A stretch of DNA of 44,567 nt from an uncultured Clostridium sp. (lineage in GTDB: Bacteria > Bacillota > Clostridia > Lachnospirales > Lachnospiraceae): positions 1-44,567 of the forward strand of contig CAMNRM010000041.1 of assembly GCA_946553025.1 (NCBI GenBank), given 5' to 3'. Both the position numbers and the translations under genes were made by a program. Below, piece after piece: positions 1-8,041 of the stretch. Numbering within the stretch: position 1 is the first letter of the stretch; each line of letters opens with the position of its first letter. Under the pieces are notes generated by a model. That model worked only from the letters and a program-made list of their open reading frames with translations, had not been told where the DNA came from and made no database searches.

Positions 1-245
1 AGGGCAGCAGGCTTTCCGGGGGCTTTCTATGTTGTACTAACTTTACACGCCCCACCGGGGCACTGGATTCTAAAACCAGCCGCGAAGTACTTAATTTTTT
101 AAAACAGCTGAATGAAGAGGGCAATACCATTGTGATGATTACCCATGACAGTTCGATTGCCTTGGAAGCCCGGCGGGTGGTTCGGGTGCACGACGGGAAG
201 ATTAATTTTGATGGAGATGTAAACGACTATGCTGCAATCCTTTAA
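1..245 (+). CDS. ABC transporter ATP-binding protein, C-terminal part (5' cut by window edge)
   Basis: The frame readable from about base 54 gives TGALDSKTSREVLNFL, then VMITHDSS and VRVHDGKI, ending at TAA 243-245. These are the D-loop after Walker B and the H-loop histidine of a LolD/MacB-type ABC ATPase, which energises an export or lipoprotein-release complex at the membrane. The stop overlaps the start of the permease at 229, as usual for such pairs. Bases 1-53 do not continue the protein: the expected Walker B LLADEP is not readable in this frame, and a neighbouring frame gives RAAGFPGAFYVV, which only partly resembles the expected RAAIARAF region. Sequence errors at a contig end are the simplest explanation; a real frameshift cannot be excluded. 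Confidence 0.8.
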   Translation, partial: GSRLSGGFLCCTNFTRPTGALDSKTSREVLNFLKQLNEEGNTIVMITHDSSIALEARRVVRVHDGKINFDGDVNDYAAIL

Positions 246-1407
246 ACTGGCATTAAAAAGTATATGGAGCAATAAAATGCGCTCGTTTTTAACCATGCTT
301 GGCATTATTATCGGCGTGGCTTCCGTGATTATCCTGGTCAGCCTGGTCAATGGCTATATGTCCACAGTGGTGGAAAATTTTGCCAGCATGGGCGTAAACC
401 AGATGTCCGTCCGTCTGACGAATTTAAGTTCCCGAAAAGCGGATGTCGATGATTTCTATGACTTTTACAGCGAAAATACGGATATTTTTGCCCAGATGAG
501 TCCGAATGTAAGTCTTATGGCAACCTTAAAGAAGGGCAATGATTCCCTGACATCCACGTCGATTAGCGGCTGTTCGGAAGAGTATCTGGATTTGAAAAAC
601 TATGAACTGGAAGCCGGGCGCAATATTCAATACGCCGATATCCTTTCCCGGAATAAGGTCTGTGTGGTTGGTTATTATGTCGCACAGGAGTTCTTTGGCG
701 ACGGACAGAGTGCGCTGGGGGAAACCATTAAGATCAATGGCTATGCGTTTAAGATTATCGGCGTGGTTGAGCGCCAGGACGAGGACGATCTGGACGAGGG
801 CGGGACGGACGATTTTTTGTGGATGCCCTACAGTATCGCAGTGAAGATGGCAAGGAGTGCAGATATCAGCAATTACACTTTTGCGACCGCAGATATTGAC
901 TATACGGACAGGGCGAAGGAACTTTTGGAAAACTTCCTCTATGAGATTTATAAGAATGAGGATTTATATCGAGTAACGGCAAACAGCGAAATGCTGGATT
1001 CCCTAAATGAACAGATTGCCATGATGTCCGCTATGCTTGGCGGTATTGCCGGGATTTCCCTGCTGGTGGCGGGGGTTGGCGTAATGAATATTATGCTGGT
1101 TTCCGTGACGGAGAGGACGAGGGAGATCGGCATCCGAAAATCCTTAGGGGCAAAGCGCGGGACAATTATGCAGCAGTTTGTTATCGAGGCCGCAGTGACC
1201 AGTTCCATTGGCGGTGTAATTGGGATAGTGCTGGGCGCAGGAGTGACCGGGCTTGCCGGGAATCTGATGGGGATAAACGCCGTGCCCACACCAGGGGCAG
1301 TATTGATTTCCTTCAGTGTTTCGGTGGGAATCGGTTTGATTTTCGGCTATATGCCGGCGAACCGGGCAGCAAAATTAAATCCGATTGATGCGCTGCGGAG
1401 TGAGTAG
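229..1407 (+). CDS. ABC transporter permease, MacB/FtsX-like
   Basis: 392 residues with the MacB-type layout. There is one N-terminal membrane segment (about 19-40, TMLGIIIGVASVIILVSL), then an extracytoplasmic domain of about 220 residues (MacB periplasmic core-like), then three C-terminal membrane segments (about 265-290, 315-345, 355-378). The conserved cytoplasmic loop TERTREIGIRKSLGAKR lies between the second and third segments. This family couples ATP hydrolysis to mechanical transport of peptides, toxins or lipoproteins, and the substrate cannot be read here. It overlaps the ATPase stop by 17 bases, so the two are probably translationally coupled. The ATG follows GGAG at about 11 bases. 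Confidence 0.9.
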   Translation: MLQSFKLALKSIWSNKMRSFLTMLGIIIGVASVIILVSLVNGYMSTVVENFASMGVNQMSVRLTNLSSRKADVDDFYDFYSENTDIFAQMSPNVSLMATLKKGNDSLTSTSISGCSEEYLDLKNYELEAGRNIQYADILSRNKVCVVGYYVAQEFFGDGQSALGETIKINGYAFKIIGVVERQDEDDLDEGGTDDFLWMPYSIAVKMARSADISNYTFATADIDYTDRAKELLENFLYEIYKNEDLYRVTANSEMLDSLNEQIAMMSAMLGGIAGISLLVAGVGVMNIMLVSVTERTREIGIRKSLGAKRGTIMQQFVIEAAVTSSIGGVIGIVLGAGVTGLAGNLMGINAVPTPGAVLISFSVSVGIGLIFGYMPANRAAKLNPIDALRSE

Positions 1408-1418
1408 GGAGTTTACGG

Positions 1419-1447
1419 TTGTGTTCTTATAAAAAATGGTGTATACT
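1419..1447 (+). promoter_or_regulatory. Probable sigma-A promoter for the Uma2 gene
   Basis: TTGTGT at 1419-1424 and TATACT at 1442-1447 with a 17-base spacer, 26 bases before the chosen ATG at 1473. The -10 is strong and the -35 moderate. Confidence 0.5.
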
Positions 1448-1472
1448 GTCACTTGGAAGGAGGAAGAGGGAT

Positions 1473-2003
1473 ATGGAAGCGTTGAAAGAAGTCGGCTGCA
1501 CACTTGAGGATATTTATGCCCTTCCTGACAGGGAGCGGGCAGAACTGATTGACGGACAGATTTATTTTATGGCACCGCCAAGTACAAAACATCAAAGACT
1601 GGTACGAAGATTCACCTATGAAATCGAAAGATATATTCAACAAAATGATGGAGAATGTGAAGTATTTCCGGCTCCGTTTGCGGTGTTTTTAAATGACGAT
1701 GATATCAATTATGTTGAGCCGGATATTTCTGTTATATGTGATGAACACAAATTGGATAACGCGGGTTGTCATGGGGCTCCAGACTGGGTTATTGAAATCG
1801 TATCTCCCAGCAGTCATAAGATGGATTATTACCTGAAGCTGTTTAAATACCGCACAGCAGGAGTTAGGGAATATTGGATTGTTGATCCAGATAAAGAAAG
1901 AATCTTTGTCTATCGTTTTGAACAGGATACGGTGGATGAATATTTGTTTGGAAATGATGTTCCTGTTGGAATTTACCGGGACTTTGTGATAAAAGTGGAG
2001 TAA
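1473..2003 (+). CDS. Uma2 family (DUF820) restriction-endonuclease-fold protein
   Basis: 176 residues from the ATG at 1473, which follows a strong GGAGGAAGAGG site; an upstream in-frame ATG at 1419 has no such site and would cover the promoter. Family hallmarks visible: LEDIYALPDRERAELIDG near the start, YVEPDISVICD in the middle, DWVIEIVSPSS, then KLFKYRTAGVREYWIVDP. The EPD and (V/I)EI residues belong to the PD-(D/E)xK-like core of Uma2 proteins. Their biological role is poorly known; they are abundant in cyanobacteria and sporadic in Clostridia. A second, clearly related copy lies at 26094-26636 on the other strand. It is followed by a palindromic repeat and a terminator, suggesting a stand-alone accessory transcript. 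Confidence 0.85.
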   Translation: MEALKEVGCTLEDIYALPDRERAELIDGQIYFMAPPSTKHQRLVRRFTYEIERYIQQNDGECEVFPAPFAVFLNDDDINYVEPDISVICDEHKLDNAGCHGAPDWVIEIVSPSSHKMDYYLKLFKYRTAGVREYWIVDPDKERIFVYRFEQDTVDEYLFGNDVPVGIYRDFVIKVE

Positions 2004-2055
2004 TTCAAATTCTTTATATGGTTCACATTGGTTGTTCACTAGCCTAATTTATCAT

Positions 2056-2099
2056 ACGTTCAGCGCAGCAGGTGCGCAGACCTGCGTGAACCGTAACGT
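2056..2099. repeat. Palindromic intergenic repeat, long form, copy 1
   Basis: Outer arms ACGTT/AACGT enclose GTTCA/TGAAC and an inner GCAGGT/ACCTGC stem around the loop GCGCAG. A diverged copy of the same unit lies at 3001-3043. The right end (TAACGTCA) matches the right end of the shorter hairpin repeats at 27626 and 27746, so they may be one family. Function unknown; a MITE-like or REP-like hairpin is the natural reading. Confidence 0.7.
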
Positions 2100-2106
2100 C
2101 AGATTC

Positions 2107-2136
2107 AAAAAGAGGGAATTTATGCCCTCTTTTTTC
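2107..2136 (+). terminator. Rho-independent terminator
   Basis: AAAAAGAGGG pairs with CCCTCTTTTT across a short AT-rich loop and runs into a T-tract. It closes the Uma2 transcript, and being A-tract/T-tract symmetric it could also act on the other strand. Confidence 0.75.
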
Positions 2137-2140
2137 TTGA

Positions 2141-2299
2141 CATTTTTATTCTAAGGAAGAAGTGCAGAGAGCGGAGATTGATGATTTGGTGGAAAAGCGA
2201 TTTGAAGGTTCGCTTCCGGCGTTTATTGCAGCCTTTGCTTCAGGCAGGGGATTGTCGGAAAAAGAGGTCGATGAAATACGGCGAATCATTGGCAAATAA
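2141..2299 (+). pseudogene. Remnant of a BlaI/MecI/CopY-family repressor (C-terminal end)
   Basis: An open frame with no start codon after the stop at 2138-2140 reads YSKEEVQRAEIDDLVEKRF, then GSLPAFIAAF, then LSEKEVDEIRRIIGK and TAA. This matches the dimerisation tail of BlaI/MecI repressors (EEx..RAE, GGS..LVxxF, LSxEExxELRxLL). The winged-helix N-terminus is gone. The terminator at 2107-2136 sits immediately upstream, so nothing obvious expresses it. A BlaR1-like remnant follows, as expected from an ancestral blaI-blaR1 pair. Recognised by eye from the family pattern. Confidence 0.6.
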
Positions 2300-2310
2300 A
2301 TTGTATTTGA

Positions 2311-2500
2311 GATGAAAATGCACAGTTTGCAGAAAATATCCTGTTAAGCTGTTTTTTTCGCTGCGTCAATTTAAGCATCGGGGCAAGCTGGCTGATTTTA
2401 GCCGTAATTATTCTTCAGGCGGCGATAAAAACCATACCCAAAAGAGTGCTTGGTATTCTTTGGCTTTTTGCCGGAATCCGGCTGGCTTTTCCATTGAACA
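2311..2500 (+). pseudogene. Remnant of a BlaR1/MecR1-like M56 sensor (N-terminal membrane segment)
   Basis: The frame opening after the TGA at 2308-2310 reads LSIGASWLILAVIILQAAI, then IPKRVLGILWLFAGIRLAFP. This is the first membrane helix and the following helix of BlaR1-type antirepressor proteases (typical pattern: MSLxASxLILxVxLLR..PKR...LWxxxLLRLLxP). There is no start codon with a ribosome site. The frame stops at 2599-2601, but resemblance to BlaR1 ends near base 2495. From there the meaningful reading frame switches to the gene below. The sensor's protease motif and penicillin-binding domain are absent. Confidence 0.6.
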
Positions 2501-2987
2501 TTATGTATTTCCCAAGGATTTTTCAGGATACAGCAAACTGGATATCTTTCCGCAGAAGCTTTTGCCATCTGCTGCAGAAGGAGAGTACCATTACCAGATG
2601 AAAGATACACTGTTTGATCCGACAGTTCAAATGTTTTTAGCATGTACTTATTCCGAAGAAGATTATAAAAAAGAAGCAGAGAGAATACGAAATATTCAGG
2701 AAGAATACCGCAAAGAAGTGAAACGGGTGATTTATGATGAAGAACACTTTTCTTTTCCGGCTTATGTAACTGCCTATGCAAGTAACCATTGCTATGAATA
2801 TGTGCTTTTTCCCGGGAATCAAAGAATTATTTATGTATTTATTCAGTTTGCCTCCAAAGATGAATTGCTTTTTGACCAGCAATTCCTTCCATTGGATTAT
2901 CAGGGTTATGGGGAAAATGACCAGGAAAATGGGGATTCAATTTATGTTTTTGTCCAGGAAGATGGGACGGGGATAGGGCTGTATTAA
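2460..2987 (+). pseudogene. Headless conserved hypothetical gene fused to the BlaR1 remnant
   Basis: A 175-codon frame whose only early start is a TTG at 2460 with no ribosome site. The part from about 2515 onward looks like real protein: KLDIFPQKL, then DTLFDPTVQMFLACTYSEED, FPAYVTAY, YEYVLFPGNQRIIYVFIQF, FLPLDYQGYG and DSIYVF. I associate this pattern with a poorly characterised, often lipoprotein-like family of Lachnospiraceae in which a signal peptide would precede this region. Here that leader is replaced by BlaR1-derived DNA in another frame, so the gene has lost its 5' end, probably by deletion. It may still be translated from the TTG, but I consider that unlikely. Confidence 0.55.
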
Positions 2988-3000
2988 TGAGAAAAGATTA

Positions 3001-3043
3001 TACGGTCAGCGCAGCAAGTGCGCAGACCTACGTGAACAATAAC
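3001..3043. repeat. Palindromic intergenic repeat, long form, copy 2
   Basis: TACGGTCAGCGCAGCAAGTG followed by CGCAGACCTACGTGAACAAT lines up base for base with the copy at 2056-2099, with about seven substitutions that weaken the stem. The two copies flank the BlaI/BlaR1/hypothetical remnants in direct orientation. Confidence 0.65.
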
Positions 3044-3091
3044 AAAAGATTTTATAAAAAAGATAAGTAAAAAATAAGTCATCAACAACTC

Positions 3092-3120
3092 TGTACAGCA
3101 AAATTGGTTTATGATATACT
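3092..3120 (+). promoter_or_regulatory. Candidate promoter for the YgiQ gene
   Basis: TATACT at 3115-3120 preceded by TGTACA at 3092-3097 with 17 bases between. The -10 is good; the -35 matches TTGACA at only four positions. It lies 66 bases before the ATG. Confidence 0.4.
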
Positions 3121-3185
3121 AACACAAAGATAAAGCTGATCAATAAAATAGAAAAGTCAACAGAAAGGAAAAACAGCAAAACAGC

Positions 3186-5177
3186 ATGGAGGCAGGAAAA
3201 AAATTTCTTCCGATTTCCCGTGAAGATATGAAAGAACGGGGCTGGGAACAGTGTGATTTTGTCTATATTACCGGGGATGCCTATGTGGATCACCCTTCGT
3301 TTGGCACGGCGATCATCAGCCGGGTGCTGGAGGCGCATGGGTTTAAGGTGGGAATTATTGCCCAGCCGGACTGGAAGGATGATGCAAGCATTCAGGTTCT
3401 GGGCGAACCCCGCCTTGGCTTTTTGGTTTCTTCGGGAAATATGGATTCTATGGTAAATCACTACACCGTGTCGAAAAAACGGCGTCAAAAAGACCAGTAC
3501 AGCCCTGGCGGGGTGATGGGAAAACGACCGGATTATGCGGTGGTGGTGTACTCTAATTTAATCCGCCGCACCTATAAAAAAACGCCGGTGATTATCGGAG
3601 GGATTGAGGCAAGCCTCCGCAGGCTGGCGCATTATGACTACTGGTCAAATCAGTTAAAACATTCGATTCTGGTGGATTCTCAGGCGGATCTGCTTTCTTA
3701 CGGGATGGGAGAGCGATCGATCGTGGAGATTGCCCAGGCACTTGACAGTGGGCTGGCGGTTTCGGATATTACGTTTGTGGACGGCACAGTGTATAAGGCA
3801 AAAACCCTGGATTCCGTTTACGATGCTGTAATTCTCCCGGATTTTTCTGCGCTGCAAAGGGATAAAAGAACATATGCGGAAAGCTTTTATAAACAATACT
3901 GCAATACCGACCCCTTTACCGGAAAACGTCTGGTGGAGGGCTACCGGGATAATCTTTACATTGTCCAGAATCCTCCGGCAAAACCTTTAAGTTCGACGGA
4001 AATGGATGATATTTATGCTCTTCCCTACACTCGAACTTTCCATCCCTCCTACCAGGAAGCGGGAGGCGTACCGGCGATTGAAGAGATTAAGTTCAGTCTT
4101 ACCAGCAGCCGTGGATGCTTTGGCGGGTGCAGCTTTTGTGCGCTGACCTTTCATCAGGGAAGGATTATTCAGGCCAGAAGCCATGAATCCCTGGTAGATG
4201 AGGCAAAACTTTTGATTCGGGATAAGGATTTTAAGGGCTATATTCATGACGTGGGCGGGCCGACCGCCAATTTTCGTTTTCCTGCCTGTGATAAACAGTT
4301 TGAGCACGGAGCCTGCCCCAGAAAACAATGCCTTTTTCCTGAACCCTGTTCAAATTTACGGGCAGACCATCAGGATTATATTGCCCTGCTAAAGAAACTT
4401 CGTGAGCTTCCCGGGGTGAAAAAGGTATTTATTCGGTCGGGGATTCGCTTTGATTATCTGTTAGCGGACAAAAACCGGGATTTCTTATGGGAACTCTGCC
4501 GCCATCATGTCAGCGGACAGTTAAAGGTTGCGCCGGAGCATGTTTCGGATGCCGTTCTTTTGCGGATGGGAAAGCCGAAAAATAAGGTGTACCGGCAGTT
4601 TATCCGTGAATATCAGTCCGTGAATGGTCAGCTTGGCAAAAAACAGTATCTTGTGCCCTATCTGATGTCCTCGCACCCGGGCAGCAGCTTAAAAGAAGCG
4701 GTAGAACTGGCAGAATACATCCGGGATTTGGGCTATATGCCGGAACAGGTGCAGGATTTTTATCCGACGCCATCGACGATTTCTACCTGTATGTACTACA
4801 CCGGACTTGACCCCAGGACGATGGAAAAGGTCTATATTCCCGACAGCCCGCATGAAAAGGCAATGCAGCGGGCATTAATCCAGTACCGTGACCCTAAATT
4901 ATATGATTTGGTGGAAGAGGCATTAGTAAAGGCCGGGAGGAAGGATTTAATTGGTTTCGGCCCCAAATGTTTAATTCGGCCCAAAGGGAGGCAGAATAAG
5001 CAGGAGGAGGATGTTAAAAATAAAGATAATAAAAATAAAGCTAGTAAAAATAAAGCTGCTAAAAATCACCGGGAATTTGCACCAAACAAAAAGAAAACGA
5101 TACCATCCGTTAAAGAAAAAGAAGCAGGAAGAAAGAAAAAGACGATTCGGAACGTGCATAAAAAGCATGAACATTAG
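3186..5177 (+). CDS. YgiQ family radical SAM protein (UPF0313)
   Basis: 663 residues. The N-terminal part (1-290) has the YgiQ signature pieces [30 protein letters not shown] and [12 protein letters not shown]. The radical SAM cluster is C311-x3-C315-x2-C318 in [15 protein letters not shown], which ligates a [4Fe-4S] that cleaves S-adenosylmethionine. Later blocks include [15 protein letters not shown] and [14 protein letters not shown]. The C-terminal ~55 residues form a Lys/Asn-rich, disordered tail encoded by near-tandem 15-base units (about 5010-5070), as in many YgiQ proteins that end in variable basic tails. The substrate is unknown in the family. ATG chosen with AAAGGA upstream. It is the first gene of a run of plus-strand genes. 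Confidence 0.9.
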   Translation: MEAGKKFLPISREDMKERGWEQCDFVYITGDAYVDHPSFGTAIISRVLEAHGFKVGIIAQPDWKDDASIQVLGEPRLGFLVSSGNMDSMVNHYTVSKKRRQKDQYSPGGVMGKRPDYAVVVYSNLIRRTYKKTPVIIGGIEASLRRLAHYDYWSNQLKHSILVDSQADLLSYGMGERSIVEIAQALDSGLAVSDITFVDGTVYKAKTLDSVYDAVILPDFSALQRDKRTYAESFYKQYCNTDPFTGKRLVEGYRDNLYIVQNPPAKPLSSTEMDDIYALPYTRTFHPSYQEAGGVPAIEEIKFSLTSSRGCFGGCSFCALTFHQGRIIQARSHESLVDEAKLLIRDKDFKGYIHDVGGPTANFRFPACDKQFEHGACPRKQCLFPEPCSNLRADHQDYIALLKKLRELPGVKKVFIRSGIRFDYLLADKNRDFLWELCRHHVSGQLKVAPEHVSDAVLLRMGKPKNKVYRQFIREYQSVNGQLGKKQYLVPYLMSSHPGSSLKEAVELAEYIRDLGYMPEQVQDFYPTPSTISTCMYYTGLDPRTMEKVYIPDSPHEKAMQRALIQYRDPKLYDLVEEALVKAGRKDLIGFGPKCLIRPKGRQNKQEEDVKNKDNKNKASKNKAAKNHREFAPNKKKTIPSVKEKEAGRKKKTIRNVHKKHEH

Positions 5178-5254
5178 CGTATTTGGAATACCTGAATGAA
5201 TGCCGCTAATCGGCGGCGGACTTTGAAAATAAGGACAGAAGCGAGGGAAAGACG

Positions 5255-6061
5255 ATGAAAATAGCAATTATTACCGGTGCCTCTTCCGGGATGGGAAGGG
5301 AAAGCGCCGTACAGCTTGCCGATCGGTTTGGCGGAAAACTGGATGAAATCTGGCTGCTTGCCAGAAGAAAAGAGAAGATGGAAGAGTTAATCGGACAGGT
5401 TCCGGCAAAACTCCGTTTATTCCCCATGGATATCACGGACAGGATTCAGCTGGAAAAACTTAAGTTGGCGCTGGAGGAAGAAAAGCCCAGGGTGGTTTTT
5501 TTAGTCAATGCAGCCGGTTTTGGGAAAATCGGGAAGGTGGGAGAGGTTTCTCTTTCCGATGAAATGGGGATGGTGCAGTTAAACTGCCAGGCTTTATGTG
5601 CGGTGACGAATATTGTCCTTCCCTACCTGCAAAAGGGAAGCCGGGTTATCCAGTATGCTTCTTCGGCAGCGTTTCTTCCGCAGGCGGGGTTTGCCATTTA
5701 CGCGGCGACAAAATCCTTTGTTTTAAGCTACAGTCAGGCATTAAACCAGGAATTACAGGAAAGGGGAATTTGTGTCACGGCGGTTTGTCCGGGTCCGGTG
5801 GATACAGAGTTTTTTGCGATTGCCGAAACCACCGGGGAAATGCCGGCATATAAGCAGTTAGCTATGGCTAATCCAAAAAAAGTAGTGCGCCTGGCAATCA
5901 GGGACAGCTTGATGGGGAAGCGTGTTTCCGTTTACGGTCTGACCATGAAATCCTTTTACTGCTTATGCCAGCTTCTTCCCCATTCCCTGCTACTGACTGT
6001 GTGGGACGGGCTGATGCAGGCGGCAAAGTATGGGCGAAAGGGATGGAAGAAGAAAGGGTAA
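5255..6061 (+). CDS. Short-chain dehydrogenase/reductase (SDR family)
   Basis: 268 residues with the classical SDR layout. The nucleotide-binding TGASSGMG is at 7-14, the structural NAAG block at about 89-92, catalytic serine at S136 or S137 (YASSAAF), and Y149-xxx-K153 in AIYAATKSF, followed by CPGPVDTEF. It is an NAD(P)-dependent oxidoreductase of unknown substrate. The last ~45 residues are hydrophobic then basic (LCQLLPHSLLLTVWDG, ending KKKG), suggesting membrane association as in the DltE/YqjQ-like SDR subgroup. The start follows GAGGGAAAGACG. The upstream gap of 77 bases has only a small GC-rich hairpin. Confidence 0.9.
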   Translation: MKIAIITGASSGMGRESAVQLADRFGGKLDEIWLLARRKEKMEELIGQVPAKLRLFPMDITDRIQLEKLKLALEEEKPRVVFLVNAAGFGKIGKVGEVSLSDEMGMVQLNCQALCAVTNIVLPYLQKGSRVIQYASSAAFLPQAGFAIYAATKSFVLSYSQALNQELQERGICVTAVCPGPVDTEFFAIAETTGEMPAYKQLAMANPKKVVRLAIRDSLMGKRVSVYGLTMKSFYCLCQLLPHSLLLTVWDGLMQAAKYGRKGWKKKG

Positions 6062-6065
6062 CAGA

Positions 6066-6165
6066 TAATGGGGTAAAAGATAAAGAGATAAAAATAAAGG
6101 ATAAAAATAGAAGATGAAAATAAAAGATGAAAATAAAAGGTAAAAATAGAGGGAAAGGTTATTTG
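6066..6165. repeat. Purine-rich, degenerate short tandem repeat
   Basis: Almost uninterrupted A/G/T-without-C sequence made of variants of GATAAAAATAAAG and AGATGAAAATAAA; two copies of the 13-base AGATGAAAATAAA are adjacent near 6110-6140. It lies in the intergenic space after the SDR gene. No coding potential seen. Confidence 0.5.
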
Positions 6166-6207
6166 GCGTTATTAAACAGTTAAAGTAATCAATAAAAAGG
6201 ATGAACC

Positions 6208-6777
6208 ATGAAAAGAAAGAAAAAAGGGGAATACGGTTATCGAAATGCTCATCAGCACATGGAAATCGGCAAGGTTCTCTTCGGCATTGCGGCAATTCTT
6301 GTTCAGCTTGGTGCCAGGCATTTTACGGATCAGGAAGCGATGAAAAATATTTTAACGGTTATGGCGATTTTATCGGCGCTGCCGACGGCAAACGTGGCGG
6401 CACCGCTTCTGGCATCGATAAAATACCGCACGCCGAGCCGCAGCTTTTATGAACAGCTTTCGGCGTATGAGGGGAAGGTTTCGGTGCTGTATGATTTAAT
6501 CCTTACTTCCAAAGAACAGATTATGCCGATGGATGGGACAATTATTCATCCTACGGGTGTGTATTGTTATTGTTCAAATCCTAAGCTGGCGGTGGATAAG
6601 GCAGAGCGGTTTTTAAATGATTTATTCCGCAGTCATCGCCTGGACCCGCATGTGAAGATATTGACGGGAGAAAAAGAATTTTTTAAGCGAGCTGCATCGC
6701 TAAAGCCGGAAAATGAGTATGAGGACGACGGGAGTCTGGGGTATACGATACAATTGCTGAAGGATATTTCGATGTGA
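6208..6777 (+). CDS. Conserved hypothetical protein with two N-terminal membrane segments
   Basis: 189 residues. A short basic N-terminus (MKRKKKGEYGYRN) precedes two likely membrane helices, about 21-38 (IGKVLFGIAAILVQLGA) and 46-66 (ILTVMAILSALPTANVAAPL). A soluble domain of about 120 residues follows, with YDLILTSKEQIMPMDG, HPTGVYCYC and a final SLGYTIQLLKDIS. I recognise the general type from Clostridia but know no function. The start has AAAGGATG upstream at 9 bases. It ends 14 bases before the triplicated start region of the pseudouridine synthase, so the two are probably co-transcribed. Confidence 0.75.
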   Translation: MKRKKKGEYGYRNAHQHMEIGKVLFGIAAILVQLGARHFTDQEAMKNILTVMAILSALPTANVAAPLLASIKYRTPSRSFYEQLSAYEGKVSVLYDLILTSKEQIMPMDGTIIHPTGVYCYCSNPKLAVDKAERFLNDLFRSHRLDPHVKILTGEKEFFKRAASLKPENEYEDDGSLGYTIQLLKDISM

Positions 6778-6790
6778 TGAAAGAGGTTAG

Positions 6791-6874
6791 GATGCAGTCC
6801 GTAACGATAGGGGAAAAAGATGCAGTCCGTAATGATAGGAGAAAAAGATGCAGTCCGTAACGATAGGAGAAAAT
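6791..6874 (+). repeat. Three tandem 28-bp units, each with a ribosome site and an ATG
   Basis: Units at 6791-6818, 6819-6846 and 6847-6874 share GATGCAGTCCGTAACGATAG plus a GGRGAAAA tail, differing at only a few bases. Each holds ATGCAGTCCGTA, and each tail (AGGAGAAAAAG) can serve as ribosome site for the next ATG. Because 28 is not a multiple of three, the three ATGs lie in three frames: the first gives a 22-residue peptide ending at 6860, the second an 18-residue peptide ending at 6876, and only the third opens the real gene. Confidence 0.9.
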
Positions 6875-7867
6875 GAAGCAGGGCAGAGGCTGGATAAGTT
6901 TTTGGGCAAGTACCTTAAACTTGCACCAAAGAGCTTTCTGTATAAGATGTTAAGAAAAAAGAATATTACGGTAAACCGGAAAAAATGTGATGGTTCGGAA
7001 AAGCTGACTTTCGGCGATGAAGTTCAGTTTTTTTTATCGGAGGAAACTATACAAAAATTTTCCCAAACCGATGAAATAACGGATTCTAAGCATGGCAGGG
7101 CGACGGATAATGTTTTCTGTCAAACGGCCCGCCCGCCGGAGTTAGAGATTATTTATGAGGATAAGCATATTTTAATCCTAAATAAACCTTCGGGCATTCT
7201 CTCGCAGAAGGCGGAGGCTTCGGATTATTCCCTGGTTGAGCAGATTATCGATTATCTTTTAGAAAGCGGGCAGATTTCTAAGGAACAGCTTAGAACCTTT
7301 CGTCCGTCCGTGTGCCATCGCCTGGATCGGAATACCAGCGGTTTGATCGTTGCCGGAAAATCATTGGCAGGGCTGCAGGAAATGAGCAGGCGGTTAAAAG
7401 AACGGTCCATCCATAAAGAATATCTCTGTGTTGTCTGCGGACAGATGAAGGAGAAAAAAAGAATTTCCGGTTTTTTGAAAAAAGAGGAAAAAACCAACCA
7501 GGTAAGGATTTATTCGGAGGAAGTTGAAGGAAGCCTTCCCATTGTCACGGAATACATGCCTTTGGAGGAGAAGGGGGCATACACCCTTTTGAAAGTGGCG
7601 CTGATTACCGGAAGAACCCATCAAATCCGGGCGCATCTTTCTTCTATCGGGCATCCTATCGTGGGCGATTATAAGTACGGCAGCCCTGCGGTGAATGTCC
7701 GGGTAAAAAAGCAGTATGGGATTTCCTCGCAGATGCTTCATTCCTGGAAAATAAAATTTTCGCGGCTTCAGGAACCTTTAGAGGCGTTGAGCTATAGAAG
7801 CTTTACTGCACCGCCGCCAGCGTCGTTTGATGTGTGGAAGTGGGAAGTTTTAAAAAGAAATCAATAA
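6848..7867 (+). CDS. RluC/RluD-family large-subunit rRNA pseudouridine synthase
   Basis: 339 residues. An S4 RNA-binding domain comes first (about 10-65: GQRLDKFLGKYLKLAP, then ITVNRKKCDGSEKL, GDEVQFFL). The catalytic domain has EIIYEDKHILILNKPSGIL and the motif-II block HRLDRNTSGLIVAGKS, whose Asp is the family's nucleophile. TGRTHQIRAHLSSIGHPIVG lies further on. It converts uridine to pseudouridine in 23S rRNA; RluC-like specificity is likely but not provable by eye. The start chosen is the third of three repeated ATGs, the only one in frame. The upstream mini-ORFs overlap this start and could modulate initiation. Confidence 0.9.
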   Translation: MQSVTIGENEAGQRLDKFLGKYLKLAPKSFLYKMLRKKNITVNRKKCDGSEKLTFGDEVQFFLSEETIQKFSQTDEITDSKHGRATDNVFCQTARPPELEIIYEDKHILILNKPSGILSQKAEASDYSLVEQIIDYLLESGQISKEQLRTFRPSVCHRLDRNTSGLIVAGKSLAGLQEMSRRLKERSIHKEYLCVVCGQMKEKKRISGFLKKEEKTNQVRIYSEEVEGSLPIVTEYMPLEEKGAYTLLKVALITGRTHQIRAHLSSIGHPIVGDYKYGSPAVNVRVKKQYGISSQMLHSWKIKFSRLQEPLEALSYRSFTAPPPASFDVWKWEVLKRNQ

Positions 7868-7879
7868 GTAAAAATTTTT

Positions 7880-7907
7880 CGTTGCTGTGAACGTATGAAC
7901 AGAAATA
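7880..7907. repeat. Short hairpin repeat, degenerate copy
   Basis: CGTTGCTGTGAACGTATGAA followed by CAGAAATA. The left arm is identical to the copy at 27746-27773, while the right arm has drifted (CAGAAATA instead of CAGTAACG), so the stem is broken. Confidence 0.55.
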
Positions 7908-7946
7908 AGTTCTCTTTTTATGAAGAAAATTTCTGACACATGAAGG

Positions 7947-7975
7947 TTGACATCTTTTCCGGCAAACGGTATAGT
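7947..7975 (+). promoter_or_regulatory. Strong sigma-A promoter for trpS
   Basis: Perfect TTGACA at 7947-7952, a 17-base spacer, and TATAGT at 7970-7975, 67 bases before the chosen trpS start. No T-box consensus or terminator-antiterminator was seen in the short leader. Confidence 0.85.
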
Positions 7976-8041
7976 AGGTAGAGAAAAAGCGAATTAGGAA
8001 AAACAAAAGCAAATACTTTACGCGATTGGAAGGAAATGAAT

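Noticed and set aside
2460-2987. Intact secreted protein starting at the TTG at 2460
   Set aside because: The first ~20 codons are an out-of-frame reading of BlaR1-like sequence, with no signal peptide and no ribosome site.
6791-6874. Possible CRISPR-like array (three 28-bp units)
   Set aside because: The units are directly abutted with no spacers, and each is a ribosome-site/start duplication. No CRISPR array or cas gene was seen anywhere in the window.
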